A stretch of DNA of 58,958 bases. It comes from Acanthaster planci. Lineage: Eukaryota; Echinodermata; Asteroidea; Valvatida; Acanthasteridae. Each line of letters starts with the position of its first letter. The stretch's first letter is position 1. A model generated the notes under the pieces. It had not been told where the DNA came from and did not search any database. It saw only the letters and a program-made list of their open reading frames with translations. Positions 48,232 to 58,958 of this stretch are shown here, piece after piece. The DNA lies in the NCBI RefSeq assembly GCF_001949145.1, contig NW_019091358.1, forward strand, positions 2,351,553 to 2,410,510. The letters are read 5' to 3'. The position numbers and the translations under genes are program-made.

Positions 48232-48890
48232 GCATCGCAGATTCAAGTGGCGAATTGCCTGTGTAATAATGCACAGCTTTGGCTACGCAAGACGTCGCTC
48301 CTAGAATTACATGGAAGTGGGTTCAATGTTATTGGTACCTTCAGCAGCACTGTACGAAAAATCAATTTGGCGGTGCTCGTGCTGCAATTGGCTGTGCCCA
48401 TGCACCAGTTGATACCCTTGACACATTTTTTTTGTTTCTTATTTTTGTCCCCAAAATCAGGTCAATATAGAGGTTTTTCCATTGCTGGGAATCGGAACAT
48501 GTCCTCCTGGATGCAAGATTGATTACTCATACATTGAACAAAATACATGTAACACACACCTACGCATTCATGTCTACTCCATGCTTGTCAAGAGCGTTTA
48601 TATTCATAGCAATAGCCAATCCAGTCTGACACCAACCCCTACTAAACGAACGCTGATCAACTTGATTTAAGCCAAGATTGAGTTTGTGTAGTAACGCGGT
48701 AATTTCAATTGAAAATCGATAAACCATTCCCCAAAGATTTCACAACTGTCCGGGCAATGACAGCACCATATTTTGTGGTGTTCCAAATGAAAAATGGAAA
48801 TTCGATGCCGAAAAATTTAGAGTTGTTAAAACCACTTGCCTACTTTACACGTTGGCATTCCCGTTTCTAATTCGTAGATACCGAGACTGT
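48232..48890 (+). repeat. diverged tandem duplication, unit 2
   Basis: Counterpart blocks: GCATCGCAGATTCAAG (48232), AATAATGCACAGCTTTGG (48265), CGTCGCTCCTAGAATTACAT, AAATCAATTTGG, CCAAAATCAGGTCAATA (to about 48468), TTTCACAAC then GACAGCACCATATTTT (48759), and TTGGCAT (48852). The offset from unit 1 grows from 912 to about 1055 bp because of an extra stretch in the middle. Open frames at 48247-48522 have no domain. Confidence 0.6.
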
Positions 48891-51069
48891 CTCATATGTC
48901 ATTCTTTCACTTACTTCTTTCGACCACGAGACAAGGGACGACGTTGGCCGTTAGTTGCTCAATGACGGGATAGGCAGATCATGACACCATAGGGAGCCTG
49001 TGACGGCCACGCACACGACGAACCATGACAAGCTTGTGCTAGTCAAGTATTTGGGAAGGGGTCCTAGATTACGGACAGTAGGAAACGAGATGTATATCAC
49101 ACTTCAGTCAGTCTCTTCACAGTCATCAGCAGCCACAACAGGCAGAAGCTGATATAAAGAATTTCTTCCAATTTTCATTCAGCTCAGCTGACGGAAGATG
49201 GCCCATCATTTAAATATTCCGTCGAATGAGCATCCTGTCGTAGAGCTTCGCTATGCAAGGCCTGAGCAGTAAAAATCCTGAAGTTGATCAATTTACCAAA
49301 TATTGAAACAGTACTATGACGGTTCTAAGTACCACAGGCGGTCTGTCGTGACGTCATTCTTGGCGGAATACGTGCACATACATAACCAACGAACTAGTTT
49401 GCAATTCGCAAAAGAGCAATATTAAGACGAGCAAATTCTAAATAAATCAATAGTTGTTTCGAAGTGGGATAATTGCAACGCTTCCAGTTTACCTTAAAAT
49501 TAAAGCGATTTTCGTTCCGCTATTGAATTCACCTGAGGTAGGGCTCAGAAATTTACTCTTACTCCTTACCATTGTATATGCATAATAAGCTGAGTGTTTT
49601 AAAAACGTAACAGTTTAAAAAGGCAAAGTTTTCATGTACTAGCATATTGCATTGTACAGTACATAGTAAGGGGCAATACATAACGAAAGAGCTGTACACG
49701 TGTTTCAGTAATGCCGTAGGTACCTTGTGGGTCCTATCATGATTAACTAAGCATTGTTTAAAGCGATTCCAAAATTAGGCATAAATATAAATTCTGCCAT
49801 CAGCACAACCTACATGGGTAACGACATTCAGGATTGGAGAATATACAAAGCACAAAAAACTGGAAGACATCTTACATAAATACAGAATTTTATTAACAAG
49901 AAAAGCATTATCCTAGACCTTCACCCTGTCTATCTCATCTCTACAATCACACACAGTTATTCGACACTAGCGGCGAATGCCGTCTATATTTCACGGTCGT
50001 CTATCTGCAAGGGCGCTGTCAACCCGTACCGGTATGTTCGAAGACTTGAGACGCGAGCACTTTCGCCAAGCACAGACACCACATTGGCTGAAGTCTTCGC
50101 CCCGTTGCATAAGTTTGTAACAATTCCATGTAAGTAATTCCTATCGTTTATCTCTGTGAGCGGACTCCAGGCCGCCTGAGGATGATGGACGGGGCTTCAG
50201 ATGGCTCAGAATCGATATCCTCACATAGGCCTAGTCCCCTGGGATCATATGGCACCATGTTAAGTATGTTTGCCACTCAAACATAGTTGCAGGGCGAGAT
50301 TAATTCGAGGTAATAATTAAATTGTATGTTTACCCCGTTGTAGGGGAATTCAAGTGTTTCTTTCCTGCATGGGTGTTTTCAACGGCCATGGTGAAGCTGG
50401 TTTGACCGTCACTTGATTATTCTGAGGTACGGTGATTCTACTGGTTCGAAAAGACATTACATTGAGGCAGCCAAGGTCAAAAAATAATTCTGCATGCATG
50501 ATTGCAATACTAAACAATAGCATCCAGCCAAGTTTTAGGCTATCCGGCACAGACGCGTAAGGGCAACTTCGTAGGCAAACGATGTGCCTGTGAATACATG
50601 TACACTAAGACCTGCACGATCACCTTATTTGATATCGAGCAATCTTGATTAAAAATCTTGCATCATCTAAAACCAGTAGCTTCTGTTCGTTTGACAGGTA
50701 CAATAAATAACTCAATGAAACAAGCGTTACCTCAAAAGACGGGTAGGGCAACGACATTTTCTCACTTCAAGTTACCAGAGAACCCTACAGTCTCGTCTTC
50801 TAATTTCGAGTTGCAATGCTCTGTTTGTAGAAATTAATGACACCCCCCCCCCTTTGCAGTGGTTAGCCCATGTGGTCACGAATCTGTTTGAGATTTGCCG
50901 TCTGCAGAGAGCTGACTGCTGATAGATGATATCCGAAATCACAGACGCCGCGTGGTGTCGAACATTGTTACTATGGGGAAATGTTACAAAGCCGGAACTC
51001 ATAGAAAAGTAATCAGATCTTGTCTCAGTGTGGCTCCCCCGGTATGGATGCAAAGTAGCCAGGATACCT
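48891..51069. other. spacer
   Basis: A C10 run lies at about 50844-50853, a TAGGCCTA octamer at 50226-50233 and a TGACGTCA at 49349-49356. No gene is recognised. Confidence 0.5.
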
Positions 51070-51340
51070 TATTACCTCAGTAGGAAGTTGCCCTTATTAA
51101 CGCGCCAACAGAGTCCACCGGCGACTGTGCTGCTGGTTTCACATGAGTAGAAACGCTGAAACACGTGAGGCCCAGTTACAATTGGAATGACTGAATGGGA
51201 TCCTCTCGGAGGCAATTTATTTAAAGGAGAAATTTCGACTTTTCCTGAAGTCGTCCCGCGGTGTCCAATTACACAGGAGACATTCTCAAGTGACTTCGGT
51301 GAGATTAAGTGCAAGTACCTCGGACTCGCTGGGCTTCATT
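51070..51340. promoter_or_regulatory. candidate conserved non-coding block
   Basis: A balanced-composition island holds TTACAATTGGAATGACTG (51176-51193), GCAATTTATTTAAAGGAG (about 51211) and CCAATTACACAGGAGAC (about 51265). The minus-strand 80-codon frame over it has no domain. An enhancer is a guess from composition. Confidence 0.22.
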
Positions 51341-52689
51341 TCAGCGGCCAGACACATCCGCAGTAAACTACGTACTGCAGTGTTGGTATTTGATAGTCAA
51401 TGAGAAAACGTGAACGGCTCTTGGAAAAAAGTAACCTGCTTTTTGAAAAAAGGGGGGCGAGGTTTAATCATATTCATGGATATAACTACCCTCATGAAGG
51501 GATCGGTTAATGGTATTTTGTTAAAACATACTTATTACGAGGTATTTAAAAAAAGACAAGAAGATATGACAGAAACCAAAGATGCATTCCATAGACATAT
51601 TAATCCATATGACATGAATTGAAACAAAACCAGACATCTCGTGTGGGGTTGGAATCATATCGCTCAGTTACCCAGAACGGTAATGCTGACTGTTTTGATA
51701 CTCTTTCAGACTTGAAGAGGCAGATTTGATCTTGATGAGACTTTTTCTTAGAACGCCCAAAAAGACCTTTAGCATGGAGTTCAGTACACGATGTTTACCA
51801 AATTCCCCTTTAAAAAATGAACAGCATCGTCGCTGTCTTGTCGTATTTGCTGTTGATAATGTTCAGGAAAAGTTATTACCAAGGCAGTAGGCAAGAGACA
51901 TATTCATCCTACCGATTTGCTAGACTGGCGTTTCACAGCTAGTGTCTCGAAGCCTGGTTTTTAAAACGTACTGGTGGTCTGTCCAAACAAAAACGCTGCC
52001 ATAAATTCAAAGACCTTAGGATTTTTCGACTGCTGGAGGGGACAGGTGGAATGTCACCCCAATTTCAATTTGTTTCTCTTTTGCAACACATCATCACTTT
52101 TCCAACAGTGAACATTCCTATAAGAGCTATGCGAGTGTACATCCTGCCACTGCCACTGTTCAGCATGGTACAGTACGGATAACATCTTACAAAGGCTAAG
52201 GTAGCATTGAAGAAATCTTTGCCGGGGTAGCCATTTTGGGAAGACAAACAAGTTTTTAATAGCTTCTTACAAAACAAGATGTAGAGAAGACTGCGTCATT
52301 TTGTTTCGTAAAGTAAAAAAGATAGAGAAAAAAGTCTGCTTACCAAATGACCCTTAAATACAAAAAGGGCAGGATGCCTATTTGATAAATGTCAAACGTA
52401 GAGTTTTAATCAGAGAGCTCAAATATCTCTGTGTCATCCATTATTCCTAAGGACATTTATACAACACTGCCTAATTGCTCAGTGACATTCAGGAGACAGC
52501 GGAGTGCGCTTGGCATTGCTCTTAGGCCTAAATGTCCGTATGGCCTAGTTCTGACTTCTCAAAGTTTCAGTATACTTATTTTCTTTTTATAGAATCCAGC
52601 TCCTTCCACTACGTTTGGACATACACAAATAGATATTAGAACACCGGTTCACCGTATACAATTCTCATAATGTACCCAGGACTTCTTAA
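51341..52689. other. spacer
   Basis: A TAGGCCTA octamer lies at 52523-52530. No exon or repeat is recognised. Confidence 0.5.
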
Positions 52690-53250
52690 TATAAGGCCCT
52701 GTCCCCTCCCAAGGGGAAGAGAAAATCATTACGGCCCTTTGCGAGGGAAGATGTAGCAGGCTGCTTGCCCCAGAGGCATTAAACATTTAGTAGACGGTTT
52801 AAACTTTTGCGGAATTCAAGCGAATACCTGTGCGATATTGATCCTGCAAAGGGCCCCGGAGTATTTGTAATGCTCGGCGCGGTGAAAGCGTACACTGCTA
52901 GCGTGTGTCCCTGAATGAATGCTTTCCAGCGCTTACCGGGCACCTTCGTCGTATCCAATGAACCGCCAGCTCTTTTCGCAGTTTTTGGACAAATTTCGCG
53001 TCGGACCAGAGGGTCGGCGATTATGTCATTTCCTGGGCAACGCCATGAATCGTCGAAGCGGGATCCGCAATGTGTGCGATGTTTAGCAACGACGACATTA
53101 CACAGCAACAAATTCAGACAGGAAATGAACAGATACAGGCACTCAACTGCACTCTGAAAAAAACGAGGTGACCTATACGTCACAGTTCCCAAATGGCATC
53201 AAATTAAAGAAACAGTCATCGTCTTCTTTGACCGAGTTCTTTCGCCTCTT
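52690..53250. promoter_or_regulatory. CpG-rich block, possible regulatory island
   Basis: CpG dinucleotides are clearly denser between about 52860 and 53100 than in the surrounding AT-rich DNA (for example GCTCGGCGCGG near 52874 and TTCGCGTCGG near 52996). A minus-strand frame of 137 codons (52779-53192) starts at TTG and carries no domain that I know; high CpG lowers stop frequency, so this length is not strong evidence. The block could be a promoter, an enhancer or an exon of an unrecognised gene. Confidence 0.3.
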
Positions 53251-53579
53251 ACGTTCTGCCAAGCCTTGGTTATACACACTGTAAGTTGGGAGGGGCTCCT
53301 GCAGCATATAAGCATGCATTTTCAACATAAAAAAGCGAAAGATTAGTATCTCCAGAGAAGGGAGGTTTAGTACTGCAGTAATGCATCAAAGGCTTCGGGG
53401 CGTAGCCCCCGAACACTTGCCTAAAGGCCAGTAAAAACCGAACCCAAAAAATTAGGGTTATTCTAACCAAACGCACAAAAGTGTGTATTAAGCTCACTAG
53501 CCAAATCAATGTGACATTTTTAGCGTACTAAGGGCTGATGGGTTTGTTTGTGCGTGCGCTCAACATGCGGTTGCAAATG
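53251..53579. other. spacer
   Basis: No gene or repeat is recognised. Confidence 0.5.
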
Positions 53580-54460
53580 CAGAATTGACATCCCGCACGA
53601 AACCAGATTCCATAATTCGCAGAGACCGCAATGAATTCACTTCTCATTACGAAGTCGCATCGTAAATATTTGCAGCAAACCCAGGGCAAGATTTTCCCGT
53701 CGGCGTCAATTTTTAATTTGCTCTTCCGACACTTATCTCAAATGAACGATCGTTCTTGGGTGCGATTCAACCATCCCGGCCGGCCGTTAGCGACTCCGTG
53801 CGAGAGACTGGTAAAGACACTTCAAGAATTGTAAACCGTATCACCTTTGTCCTTCCCGTTTCTGGTCCGGATTGAATCTGACGGTTTTCCCCGGCTGTCA
53901 AGTGTTAAAATAATAATTGGCATTAGTTTTTGAGTAATAACCCGCAAGAGCCTCGCGAATGATATTAAACCTCTTCCCATTCAGCTAGCACACGCGAGAA
54001 GGTTGAATTTGTCTTCTTTAATGACAATGCGTGCTTGAATCCCAGGACCCTAGAAGAGAAGTGCCCTCCCCGATAAATTCCAAAAGCAGCATCTTGATAT
54101 GGCCAATTAGGCTTTGTAAATTGGCAGAGGGTAGATGGGTGGAATCTTAATCAAAGCGGAATAGGACGTTGTCTGCATATTGATGAGAGCTGCGCTCCAT
54201 GACTATTCATGCAAGGCTCCGAACGATCATAAAGTGAAACTGATTCAGTGGGATGAATGGCCGGATCCACTGAATGGCCCTTTTCTTCCATTCTTTTCTG
54301 TGACCACCTGCTGTCTCAAGACATACCCACCTCAAGAGGCTAAGAGTCGGCGTTACGACACTTGTCAACCAATGGTCCTCGCTCCGCCATTTTTTTATGT
54401 CATTTTCTAGGGCGCCAGGCCGTACGTGACATGCCTTTAAATCTGGATCCCCTAACACGG
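53580..54460. promoter_or_regulatory. candidate conserved non-coding block
   Basis: A long mixed-composition stretch is dense in homeodomain and HMG-type words: TCAATTTTTAATTTGC (about 53707), CGGCCGGCCG (about 53778), AATAATTGGCATTAG (about 53912), CCAATTAGGC and TAAATTGGC close together (54101-54124), CTTAATCAAAG (about 54147), TGCATATTGATGAG (54174-54187), and GACTATTCATGCAA (about 54199). Open frames are short and overlap on opposite strands. This is the window's best-looking enhancer candidate. Conservation is untested. Confidence 0.35.
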
Positions 54461-54535
54461 CGATCCTCGAGCCTCGCTCCTTGGGGTTTTCAACGCTAAA
54501 AGAAAAAACCTGTTCACTCTAATGAATTTCGCTTG

Positions 54536-54561
54536 CTTCCTGGAGCAAAGGCTCCAGGAAG
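54536..54561. repeat. perfect 11-bp stem-loop
   Basis: CTTCCTGGAGC (54536-54546) and GCTCCAGGAAG (54551-54561) enclose AAAG. A perfect 11-bp stem with a tetraloop is stable as RNA. It is too small for a microRNA precursor and could be a dyad protein-binding site. Confidence 0.7.
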
Positions 54562-55030
54562 AAAAGAGAGGAAAAAAGTCATCCCGGCAAATGGAAAAAT
54601 ACGGAGCATGGTCCAGCTCTGGGGTTCTTCAATTAACAGGACACCGGTGTCAATCAGCCGGGACGAACCTCCTGCGAGCGTTATGACAGCCACCAATTAC
54701 GGACCGCATTATTGTCATGAGCCAGTGGTGCCGCTTCGCTTACACCGAGGCACTTGCGTGCTCGTCACAGTCCCGTCAGATCGTCCAGCCGGCTGAGGTG
54801 CATATTACATCGCCACAAAGAGATGTTTATGCAGTAATCCCATCATAACATTGGTGGAAAGGAGGCGAAGGAGGATTTTTTTATGCTGACGTGAAGAGCA
54901 CCTTTTAGGTTGTTCTCTGGAAACTGTAACGAAATTATTCATTGCTCGGACTGTAGTTGAGCGGTCAAATCGATTTTCGAAGAATGAAAGGGTCAGTCCA
55001 GTCGAAATGTCCAAGCACATGGAATCGGTT
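54562..55030. promoter_or_regulatory. continuation of CpG-rich non-coding block
   Basis: Mixed composition with several CpGs up to about 54800, then AT-richer. An 87-codon frame at 54533-54796 starts inside the stem-loop and has no domain. It may belong with 53580-54460 as one regulatory region. Confidence 0.2.
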
Positions 55031-55677
55031 CTATGTATAGATGGAGTAAAATACGAGCTCCCATTAAAAGCATCCTCACGGTGGAATGTCGAGTGGAAAA
55101 TGTTGGCCTAAAAAGAAAGCATAATTTAGTCCAGTTTATTTTCCCCCGACGACCTCAGAGTACTGGACACTGCAGCCTGCAGGATATGAGATTATGCGCA
55201 CAACGGTATTTACCATTATTAGAAGCAGGGTGCCAGGTACATAAATCTCAGCCATGTGTGACACAATGACGTCTTCATGCCGCGTGGACACTTCTTGAAA
55301 AACCCATATCAACGATTTTGGTTTCAGAAACTGACACCTCAGAGAATATTTAATGGGTTTTACAGGAAATACATCGTACATTTACTTGTGGATTTCAGAA
55401 ATACTGAGCCTGGTAACTGTTCCACTTGAAGAATTAAGAAACGTTATACTGAGTGCGGTTACATGCAGCACTCGGTTGCAGTTCATGGAAAACAGAATTA
55501 CGGCGTTGTGTAAGCCTTGTTTGTCACTTTTACTTCGAAAACAACAAAACAAAACTAACAAAAGGAAATCAAATATAAGGCCCATTTTCTATTGTTTCGT
55601 CGTTACAAAGAATACAGGAAAGATGAAGGAATTGTAATAGCAAAATAAAGAATACACATTCATTACAAATTCATAGC
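55031..55677. other. spacer
   Basis: No gene or repeat is recognised; the frame at 55353-55637 has no domain. Confidence 0.5.
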
Positions 55678-56366
55678 TGTTACGGTCAGAAAAACTCCAA
55701 ACTATTTCAGAATAGTAATAATTCTAAAATCTTAATGCTATCAGATGCAATAAAGCATCAAACAAGATAACACTGATAAAAGGAACAAATAAACAATGAT
55801 TTAATGAGAATACTACACTAAGCCTTTAAAAATCAGGATAAATGCAAAAATGAGCTGCTACGGGGACAAAAGCTACGTCGAATAAGAATGGCTGGGATCG
55901 AGACGAAACGGCTTAGGTGTGATGACCGTCGCAAATAAGAGACTAGATGATCCCACAATCTGGAACTGGATTCAGTTCACAAACTGGCTCTTCCGGAACA
56001 ATTTTCAGTTCTGCACTTCACTTGGTCTGGACTAACTTAAAAGTGTCGCTCCACAGACAACTTGGAGGTTGAAATGGTGCAGAAGTCAGCAATTCAAAGG
56101 CATCTCACAACCCACGTACGGTAGAATTGCCTTCCAAACTCTCTTTAGCTGTGTGTGTCTCTGTCTCTTGCTCTCGTTCACACCTTGTCTGCCAGAGCCA
56201 GTCTTTTATAGTCTACAGCTCTGCTAGTAATTCCTTTTTCATTATATACGTTTCTTAAAACTGGACTTCTTAGCACTGCTTAATCTTACATGAAGCGTCC
56301 AGCACGTACACTAGACAACTAGAATCTTACGAATCTTACAAAAACCTCCAGAACCCGGCCGTGACA
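55678..56366 (-). mobile_element. LTR-like sequence, probable solo LTR (minus strand)
   Basis: Read on the minus strand it opens with TGTCACGG (56366-56359) and ends with CCGTAACA (55685-55678), so it has TG...CA ends inside a longer near-palindromic terminus (TAGTTGTCACGG against TAGCTGTTACGG). A TATAAAAG box lies at 56213-56220 and an ATTAAA polyadenylation variant at 55799-55804, giving a U3-R-U5 order. The length of 689 bp is normal for a Gypsy-type LTR. Neither flank shows a primer-binding site or polypurine tract in the right place, so internal sequence is absent. I see no convincing target-site duplication. A DNA transposon with 12-bp ends is the alternative. Confidence 0.5.
56212..56220 (-). 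promoter_or_regulatory. TATA box inside the LTR-like sequence
   Basis: CTATAAAAG on the minus strand, followed about 20-30 bp on by GCAGACAAGG. It is at the usual place for the U3/R boundary of an LTR. Confidence 0.4.
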
Positions 56367-57237
56367 ACTAAAACATTCTGGACCACAGCGTGGTTATTCA
56401 CCGTGGCATGGGTCAACAGCGGGTCACACACAGAATCTTGTGCGGTACCATTAGATAATCTGCCACACGTATGGAGACTGTGTGTATCTGGGTGTACACA
56501 GCATAACCAGTAACATTTGGACGGACATTTGGTATAATAATCATAATTATGAATTGGTGCCCGACTAGGACACCTTGAGGTACCTTTGAAAAATTATCAT
56601 CAAGTCCCTGGGGACAGGGTACCTACCCCACCCCTACGCCATCCCTACCAGCGCTGGATACGAAAGTGAATATGACTAGAATATGTACTAGGCAGTCAGG
56701 GAAAAGACTGTATTCCCACATTCTGTTACAACAGACAACTACTGCAGGTAACACTCATACCATCAAGGCCAACAGGACAGGTTGTCTATGACCGTGAAGT
56801 GATTGCTCTATTACACTGCAGAAGTCCTCGTTTATTCTGTCTAAAGGCAACAGAATCCTTCATAGGGACGTGCCGACCATACATATAACAGGTCTGCATT
56901 ACACTTACAAGAGTTTCTAAACTGTTACAAGCATGACAATTTTGTGGTTAAGGACATCAAAGGATCATAAAATAGTCCGGAACTTCAACAAATTGGTTAC
57001 CCAGGTGACAGTTGAAATGAGAGTTTACTCTTGGCGATGAATCACGTTTGCCTTCAATTGAATACTATCAAGTTGGGAGTATTAACATGAGCAAGAACAT
57101 CCAACCTATCCAGTTGGAAAAGTCACTTCAATGTAGATAGTGTGTCTGAAAGACACTGCTCAAACCTTTAATAACGCAGTTCGTATTAGTTTGGCGTTTC
57201 CCTCCGGTAGCTACAAAAACGCGTTAGAATGAAAGGC
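56367..57237. other. spacer next to the LTR-like sequence
   Basis: GGTACC words recur near 56580 and 56618. A TGGTGCCCGAC word at 56556 resembles a tRNA primer-binding site but has no LTR end before it. No gene is recognised. Confidence 0.4.
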
Positions 57238-57543
57238 TATATAAAGCATCACTCTCCGTCAGCAAAACGCACGTGCAATCTTCCCCCTGTACCTCAGCCA
57301 CAGCACTCAGCAACACCAATCACGTTCGACATATCGAGGCTGCTCCATCAACTACCTAATGAAAGTCCCTGACAACCCTTATAAAAAGTGCGGCTCAAAC
57401 CTAACGGAGGGTTGATCCTAAGCGACATTTCATTCGGCCAGACCCTCACGCGTTACCTCTTCTCTGTCCGCGGTTACAGGGATCTGATGTATCAACTGTC
57501 TTCGCAGGCTTAGTTTCGAGCATACCCTCGTAATGAGGTAAGA
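57238..57543 (+). promoter_or_regulatory. weak core-promoter candidate with downstream splice donor
   Basis: TATATAAAG at 57238-57246 lies in a CpG-richer stretch. About 23 bp on is a TCAG initiator-like word (57259-57262). A near-consensus donor, ATGAG followed by GTAAGA, lies at 57533-57543. The would-be first exon has only short ATG frames, so it would be untranslated or begin with the ATG at the donor. However, GGTAAG and CTTACC (57537-57542, 57556-57561) form a dyad, so the donor may be coincidental. A second TATAAAAAG lies at about 57380. Confidence 0.2.
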
Positions 57544-58958
57544 AGGTAAAGGCACCTTACCGTGTAAACACCTGTTTACTGCTTCTCACCCGAATACAAT
57601 TGTAACGAACTTTTTCTGAGAAATGAACACTTGCCGAAGTTTAGACGCGTTTGAAATCGAGGTGCACTGAAACGCGCATAATCGTTCCTGTGCGCTATAA
57701 TTCACCTCTGGTAAGCATACGTTGCGCATTAAACATCAAGTGACTTCAAAATCGGGACAAATTATCTTTTCACTTGTAATTAGGAAAATTTATAAAGACC
57801 TCGGTATGTTGATCATATCCTATTAATTTGAACTTATGTTGATGTATAGTGTATGGGCTCGGACGGTCTCAAGCCAACACAATGTGTCGAACTTCACCTA
57901 ATTTCGCAGCCTCTCATCCATTTCAATCTTCCTGTCATATACATAATCAATAAAGAAAAAACAGAAATACAAAATGATCAAGTTCTTGATAAGCGTTGAG
58001 TTTTGGTTGACATTATTGTATCTGTGAAGTAGTGGCGTATTCAGCGTATATAACAAAAGGTGTGATATGCATTAGAGTGTCCAGCAGTGGGTGATAAAAT
58101 CGCGATCAAAACAGAAGAAAATTAACCCCTTTCTTTTCATACTAAAAATATTCAAACGTTACATCTCAATTCCACAAAGTGAGTTAAGATTTCTATTTAT
58201 GTCAATAGTTGTAATGTAACAGACAATAATTTTCAGAGAATTAAGTAGTCCGTCTTGACACAGAGTGCCTCGTGTTGAGAAAAGGTTGCATTATTATAAT
58301 GGAAATTTGCCTTGGACCCCAAGAGAGGACTGTCGTTCTTGTCAGAAGAGCGAAGGTACCGCCATCGACCTTCGGGTGGCCATGTGCATTTGTCTGATAC
58401 TGCTTAAGATTACATCTTAATTTGTCTGCACCAGGGTAGTTTTCCTTGCAGAGAGGCTTAGGATTAAATCAGTGCCAGATTTTATTTGCCATCTTTTTCG
58501 TTTTCGTAGCTTTTTTCACGTTTACCTGTCAACGCAAGCTTCTCGGGGAGTACACAATAGTATACACAGTACGGTGTATTTTCCATGCAATGAACCAAGC
58601 AAAACAGGGAATATTTTTGCAATCAGTGCGGTGTGGTGTCATTGCAACGTGCGTCGCTCTCTCCAATTATCATTCCGTACTATATTCAACCATGAAATGT
58701 ACATACACAATGAACATTTTACATTGTAGAAATCCAAGACAAGATGTCAGATAGAAGCAATGGTCACTACGCATGGTCCTGTTCAAACAACAGCCGGGAT
58801 CACTGTGTGGTCCACATAATTAGCCGATAAATGCAGTGATGGCGGGATCTTCCAATGGAGTGGATATGTACATGCTAAATGCCCGATTCCTAATTGTAAA
58901 ACTCAGTTGATAATGTAAAGTGCAGTACTTTGTACAAACTTCTACAGTAAAATCATCT
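57544..58958. other. spacer to window end
   Basis: A small stem-loop, CGAAGGT paired with ACCTTCG, lies at 58351-58374. Two overlapping frames (58446-58754 and 58472-58729) show no domain. Nothing else is supported. Confidence 0.5.

Noticed and set aside
52779-53192. 137-codon minus-strand frame
   Set aside because: It starts at TTG, has no domain, and lies in CpG-rich DNA where stops are rarer. I kept the block only as a regulatory candidate.
56556-56575. TGGTGCCCGACTAGGA as an LTR-retrotransposon primer-binding site
   Set aside because: The base just before it is not an LTR end (no CA), no second LTR was found, and no gag-like frame follows.

Overview
The window looks like gene-poor nuclear DNA from a marine invertebrate, most likely a deuterostome of the amphioxus, hemichordate or echinoderm grade. 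This rests on four observations. There is no bacterial-style packing of open frames: the longest stop-free stretch is about 180 codons in 59 kb. There is a tRNA-derived SINE whose body carries the 'cttgggcaaggcac' and 'gggtacc' blocks I associate with such genomes. The palindrome TAGGCCTA recurs far above chance. Many diverged small mobile elements and short tandem repeats are present. The phylum is inferred from recalled repeat style and is not proven. I recognise no intact protein-coding gene, no complete tRNA or rRNA gene and no CRISPR array.

Layout, left to right. 0-11.8 kb: AT-rich spacer with one conserved-looking block (1.14-1.35 kb), a minus-strand tRNA-derived SINE (3.16-3.44 kb) and the broken N-terminus of a Tc1/mariner/IS630-type transposase (7.6 kb). 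11.8-14.8 kb: a composite foldback-like element whose arms are 18-bp minisatellites in opposite orientation with nested GACTCG tracts, then an unassigned repeat-like block and A-rich DNA. 17-23.5 kb: a 113-bp hairpin, a duplicated 65-bp segment, a second foldback-like element (20419-21120) with matching ends and inverted 62-bp tandem-repeat arms, a 58-bp tandem duplication, and a degenerate array of about 171-bp period carrying TGACGTCA palindromes. 24-33 kb: several blocks that read like non-coding regulatory DNA, one possible orphan exon and one long open frame of unknown meaning. 33-44 kb: mostly empty, with dispersed repeat copies, a deleted tRNA-like fragment beside a GGT/GCA microsatellite and an 86-nt hairpin of precursor-microRNA size. 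44-55 kb: a MITE-like fragment, an old tandem duplication of non-coding DNA (47.3-48.9 kb) and a cluster of CpG-rich, conserved-looking blocks (51-55 kb). 55-59 kb: a minus-strand LTR-like sequence (55678-56366) and a weak core-promoter candidate near 57.24 kb.

There is no pathway or operon here. The most coherent reading is an intergenic or large-intron region with scattered candidate enhancers and non-autonomous mobile elements. The observation most worth pursuing is that two unrelated-sequence elements share one design: inverted arms built from short tandem repeats (18 bp in one, 62 bp in the other). The 40.8 kb hairpin and the 171-bp TGACGTCA array come next. All enhancer, promoter and exon calls are inferences from composition and motifs and need comparison with a second species or RNA data.
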